Positions 61,204 to 64,000 of a stretch of 64,000 bases of DNA are shown here, one piece after another. A program made the position numbers and the translations under genes. How positions within the stretch are numbered: the first letter of the stretch is position 1; each line of letters opens with the position of its first letter. This DNA is from Brevipalpus yothersi (Eukaryota; Arthropoda; Arachnida; Trombidiformes; Tenuipalpidae), in contig QZCP01000044.1 in assembly GCA_003956705.1 (NCBI GenBank), positions 28,053-92,052 on the forward strand, written 5' to 3'. The notes beneath the pieces are model-generated. The model searched no databases and was not told the origin of the DNA. It worked only from the letters and a program-made list of their open reading frames with translations.

Positions 61204-62010
61204 AGCCTAAATTCCCACGCTCCGTGATATTGTTCATCAAAATCTTGCTGAAAAATTTTCTAATCTACTGTCTTCATGTATAATATCTGGCACACGATTC
61301 CATTTGGACCATCATCAGATGAAGATCGCTCGCTTATCCAAAATCTTGAATGAAGCCATGCGTCAAACCCGAAATTCGATTTCTTGATTGAGTTAGCATC
61401 CTCAATCCAGGCAGCACTCAATGGAAACTTTTCTCATATCTTTTCACCGAAACTGGGAACAACTGAAAAGGCAAAGTGACTTTCAAGTGTTGAATTTGAT
61501 GTCTTGGTGATTTCTCTACGGAAAACTTAGCAAGCATCGTAATCCGATGTGTTACGAATAATTTTCTCAGAAAATTTCAAACTTAAAATACAGGATATCT
61601 CAAGAAAAGAACTGAAACCTGAATCAAAGATCAAGAGTTATATCTCACTGATAAGCTAAAGCCATGGAGAAGAATATCACAATTGAGGTAATCAAGATAC
61701 ATGATAGCAATCACGGGCAAAATCATCACAATAAATTGACAGAATATTACTGTCGAAAACTTATTTCAAAATCGATACTTTTATCATCAATATAGTCAAT
61801 GTTTCAAATCGGATTTTGTATCATATGCCCTCCTAGATTACCAGTTTGATCAATATCATTTGTTCAGCAATTCAATGCCTTTGAAAGTTTCATGGATATG
61901 AATCTATCTATTTTATCTCTATCGAATAGCCATGCTTCTTGTTGATTTTTGATTACAATAGTCACCAAAAGGGTCGCAGATAGTTATCTAGCATTTTTTC
62001 AATTCTTCTT
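61204..62010. other. 3' flank of O joined to M-type 5' flank
   Basis: The first 540 nt match the flank after gene H. From about 61830 the sequence matches the 5' flank of gene M. No gene is seen. Confidence 0.6.
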
Positions 62011-62022
62011 TATAATCCTGGT
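62011..62022 (+). promoter_or_regulatory. Conserved upstream motif of gene P
   Basis: TATAATCCTGGT lies 177 nt before the ATG of gene P, within flank shared with gene M. Confidence 0.5.
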
Positions 62023-62187
62023 TACAATGAAATGGAATGTGATCGATAAAAGGGAACCTTGGTAAATAGAGAACAAGTGTCATTTACTTGAGAAGATCAG
62101 AAGTTTTTGAGTGCAATTTTGTAACCCAATCATGTTACCAGATATCTATCTTGAAATCTATCGGGCAACCATGATTAACTTGTTAAT

Positions 62188-64000
62188 ATGAGATCGCTAT
62201 TGGTTATTCATTTGTTGTTTATATCTAAAGTTTGGCTAAATGGATCTGAGATAGTGAAGTGGAATACCGATGATGGAAAAACATTACCAACAGTTGAAAT
62301 TACTTTTGAAGGTGAAATTATTGTGATTCCTCTTCGAGAAGCTCCTTACTGTCAACTTTGGAAAACCCATAAATGCTCGTGTTTCATGTTACGAAAAGTA
62401 GGCAATTCCTCGAGATGGAGTTTAGCTTCGTTCTCCTACTGTGATGATAGAGATATTCGAGGACACTTTTTGAATAGTACTGATTACTTCGAGGTATATA
62501 CAATTGAAAATGGAACCGCGAGAGAATTCAATGTGACCAAGTATCCTCCAGCAGAGAACATTACTGAAAAGTTTATCGATGATGAGAGATATAAAAAACC
62601 AAATATAACAGAAAATTTCCACTACTCCTTGCCTTTTTCTCATTTATGGCTCAGAGATTATGATACTGGTTATATAGCATGTGTATTTGTGATTGATCCC
62701 ATTATATTCGAAGACTGGCCAAAAAATAGAATTGTATTCCATCTACAAGAGCTCATCAATGATGCTAACGAATTTCTCCATGAATTCAATCTTGTGGTTG
62801 TGTACAGAGATTGGAAAGAAGCTGAGGAAATTGACCTTCGTCTTCAGATTAAACCTGATTTATCAAGATTTCTCGATTATCGCTTCTCTCATTATGTTGA
62901 TAAACGTCTGCATAATGTAGCTGTATTGCTCACACCAAAAGAAGTCCGTGATGAGAGTGAGTATCGAAAATTCCTCAATATACCAGCCACTTTTGGGAGC
63001 ACAGGAAACACTATTGAAGATTTATACGACCCATATGATGGAATTATCGCTGTAATTTTTCTTCTATCTACCGGGAATTAATTTGAATTATGTCTCTCTC
63101 TCTCTCTTCCACTCTCTCAATGGAGTAGAAAATCAAATCATTGCAGGTCTTGCTACCATGGAATCTATCTGCAAATATTCTCTTGGAATTCATGTGAAAT
63201 ACGAGAAAATAACAGAACGATTCATGATGAGAGCGCTAGCGTCAACTTTTGCCCATGAAATTGGACACACACTTGGCTTGAAACATTCTGAAAATACGGA
63301 ATGCAATAAACCTCCTCCGAATACCTTTTACATTATGGGAAGCGCGACCTCAAATGGGCCAGGTATTATACAATGGTCAGAATGTAGTAAAGATTTCATC
63401 AAAAACAGGAGGCCCATATTCTCTTGTTTAAGAGACAAAATTAAGCCTCCTATGCCATCTTGCAAGAATGGTGTACTCGAAGAGGGTGAAGAATGTGAAT
63501 GTGTATCGCCAGTATGCGAAAAATGTTGTGACAACAATTGCAGGCTCACTGAAAATTCAAAATGTTCAAGTGGTCCATGCTGCGATAAGAAAACTTGTAT
63601 GCCCAGAAAAGAGGGAGAAAGACATACATGCCGTGAAGCTAGAGATGTCTGTGACATACCCGAATTGTGTAGCGGTAAAACACATAAGTGTCCAGTTAAC
63701 TATGTTGTGGCTGATGGCTATGGATGTAGAAATTCTCCTGATCAATCATATTGTTTCAATGGTTTGTGTAGAAATCGATTAGATGTTTGTCGTTGGATGT
63801 TTCATAATGGTAAGGTGGGAAATGAATGGTGTTATACACAGAATACTAGAGAAAACCAGTCATTTTTGGGATGCGGTCCTACTTTCACCAACCGCAAGAA
63901 TGTCTCAGTGTCTACTCCATGCAAAGAGAAAGACAAGTATTGTGGTAGCCTGCATTGCGTCTATTCAAGCTTAACCACAGATGAGCTAAGGACAATGGTC
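62188..64000 (+). CDS. Gene P: ADAM-like metalloprotease-disintegrin, cut by the window edge
   Basis: Exon 1 is 62188-62956, and exon 2 starts at 63129 and stays open to the last base. The zinc site HEIGHTLGLKH lies at 63254-63286, with Met-turn YIMG, followed by a C/E/N-type disintegrin and cysteine-rich domain. The 5' flank and signal peptide (MRSLLVIHLLFISKVWL) are M-type while the body is N-type, so it is a recombinant gene with a promoter from one subfamily and an enzyme from another. One cysteine-rich residue that is Gly in C, E and N is Arg here (NGLCRNRLD). Exons 3 and 4 lie beyond the window. Confidence 0.85.

Noticed and set aside
243..64000. Snake venom metalloprotease locus or bacterial origin
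   Set aside because: The domain order is venom-like, but the membrane exon, compact introns and transposon types fit an invertebrate; spliced exons exclude bacteria.

Overview
The window is eukaryotic DNA. It is AT-rich, with GT-AG introns and no operons, and it is dominated by one head-to-tail, plus-strand tandem array of ADAM-like (M12B/reprolysin) metalloprotease-disintegrin genes. The compact four-exon genes (introns of roughly 60-400 nt), the mixture of cut-and-paste DNA transposons and a Polinton/Maverick remnant suggest an arthropod. A compact-genome mite is plausible, but this is inference and the species cannot be named from the sequence.

Each gene has the same plan. Exon 1 encodes a signal peptide, a short prodomain and the first half of the protease domain. 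Exon 2 encodes the zinc site HExxHxxGxxH, the Met-turn, a disintegrin domain and most of the cysteine-rich domain. Exon 3 encodes the end of the cysteine-rich domain. Exon 4 encodes a juxtamembrane stalk, one transmembrane helix and a short basic/Ser-rich tail. Intron phases are 1-1-2 in every copy. No EGF repeat is visible.

Layout: A (243-3070); remnant B (3486-4078); C (5295-8145); remnant D (8681-9584); E (10294-13076); a duplicated A-type 5' end (13506-13866); F (14552-17293); G (18560-21314); H (22240-25000); a transposon island (25.7-34.5 kb) with broken Tc1/mariner, hAT, PIF/Harbinger-like and Polinton genes and a TIR-bounded non-autonomous element; I (35003-37873); J (39091-41852); a fold-back-like repeat block (41.9-43.8 kb); K (45348-48102); L (49039-51851, early stop); M (52359-55060, third zinc ligand His replaced by Asp); N (56317-59137, early stop); pseudogene O (59163-61203); P (62188 to the window edge). 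That is ten open genes, two with a stop just before the membrane exon, one edge-truncated gene and several relics.

The copies form subfamilies: A; C/E/N/P; F/G/I/K; H/J/L/O; M. They alternate as cassettes (G-H, I-J, K-L-M-N), so the array grew by duplicating multi-gene blocks. Domain and tail exchanges are visible (F, I, M, P). Every intact gene has an AATAATCCTG/TATAATCCTG-type motif 110-177 nt upstream of its ATG, which suggests shared transcriptional control. The likely products are type I membrane proteases, with possible secreted forms in L and N. A diversifying family resembling venom or salivary metalloproteases is a reasonable hypothesis, but tissue and substrate cannot be read from DNA.
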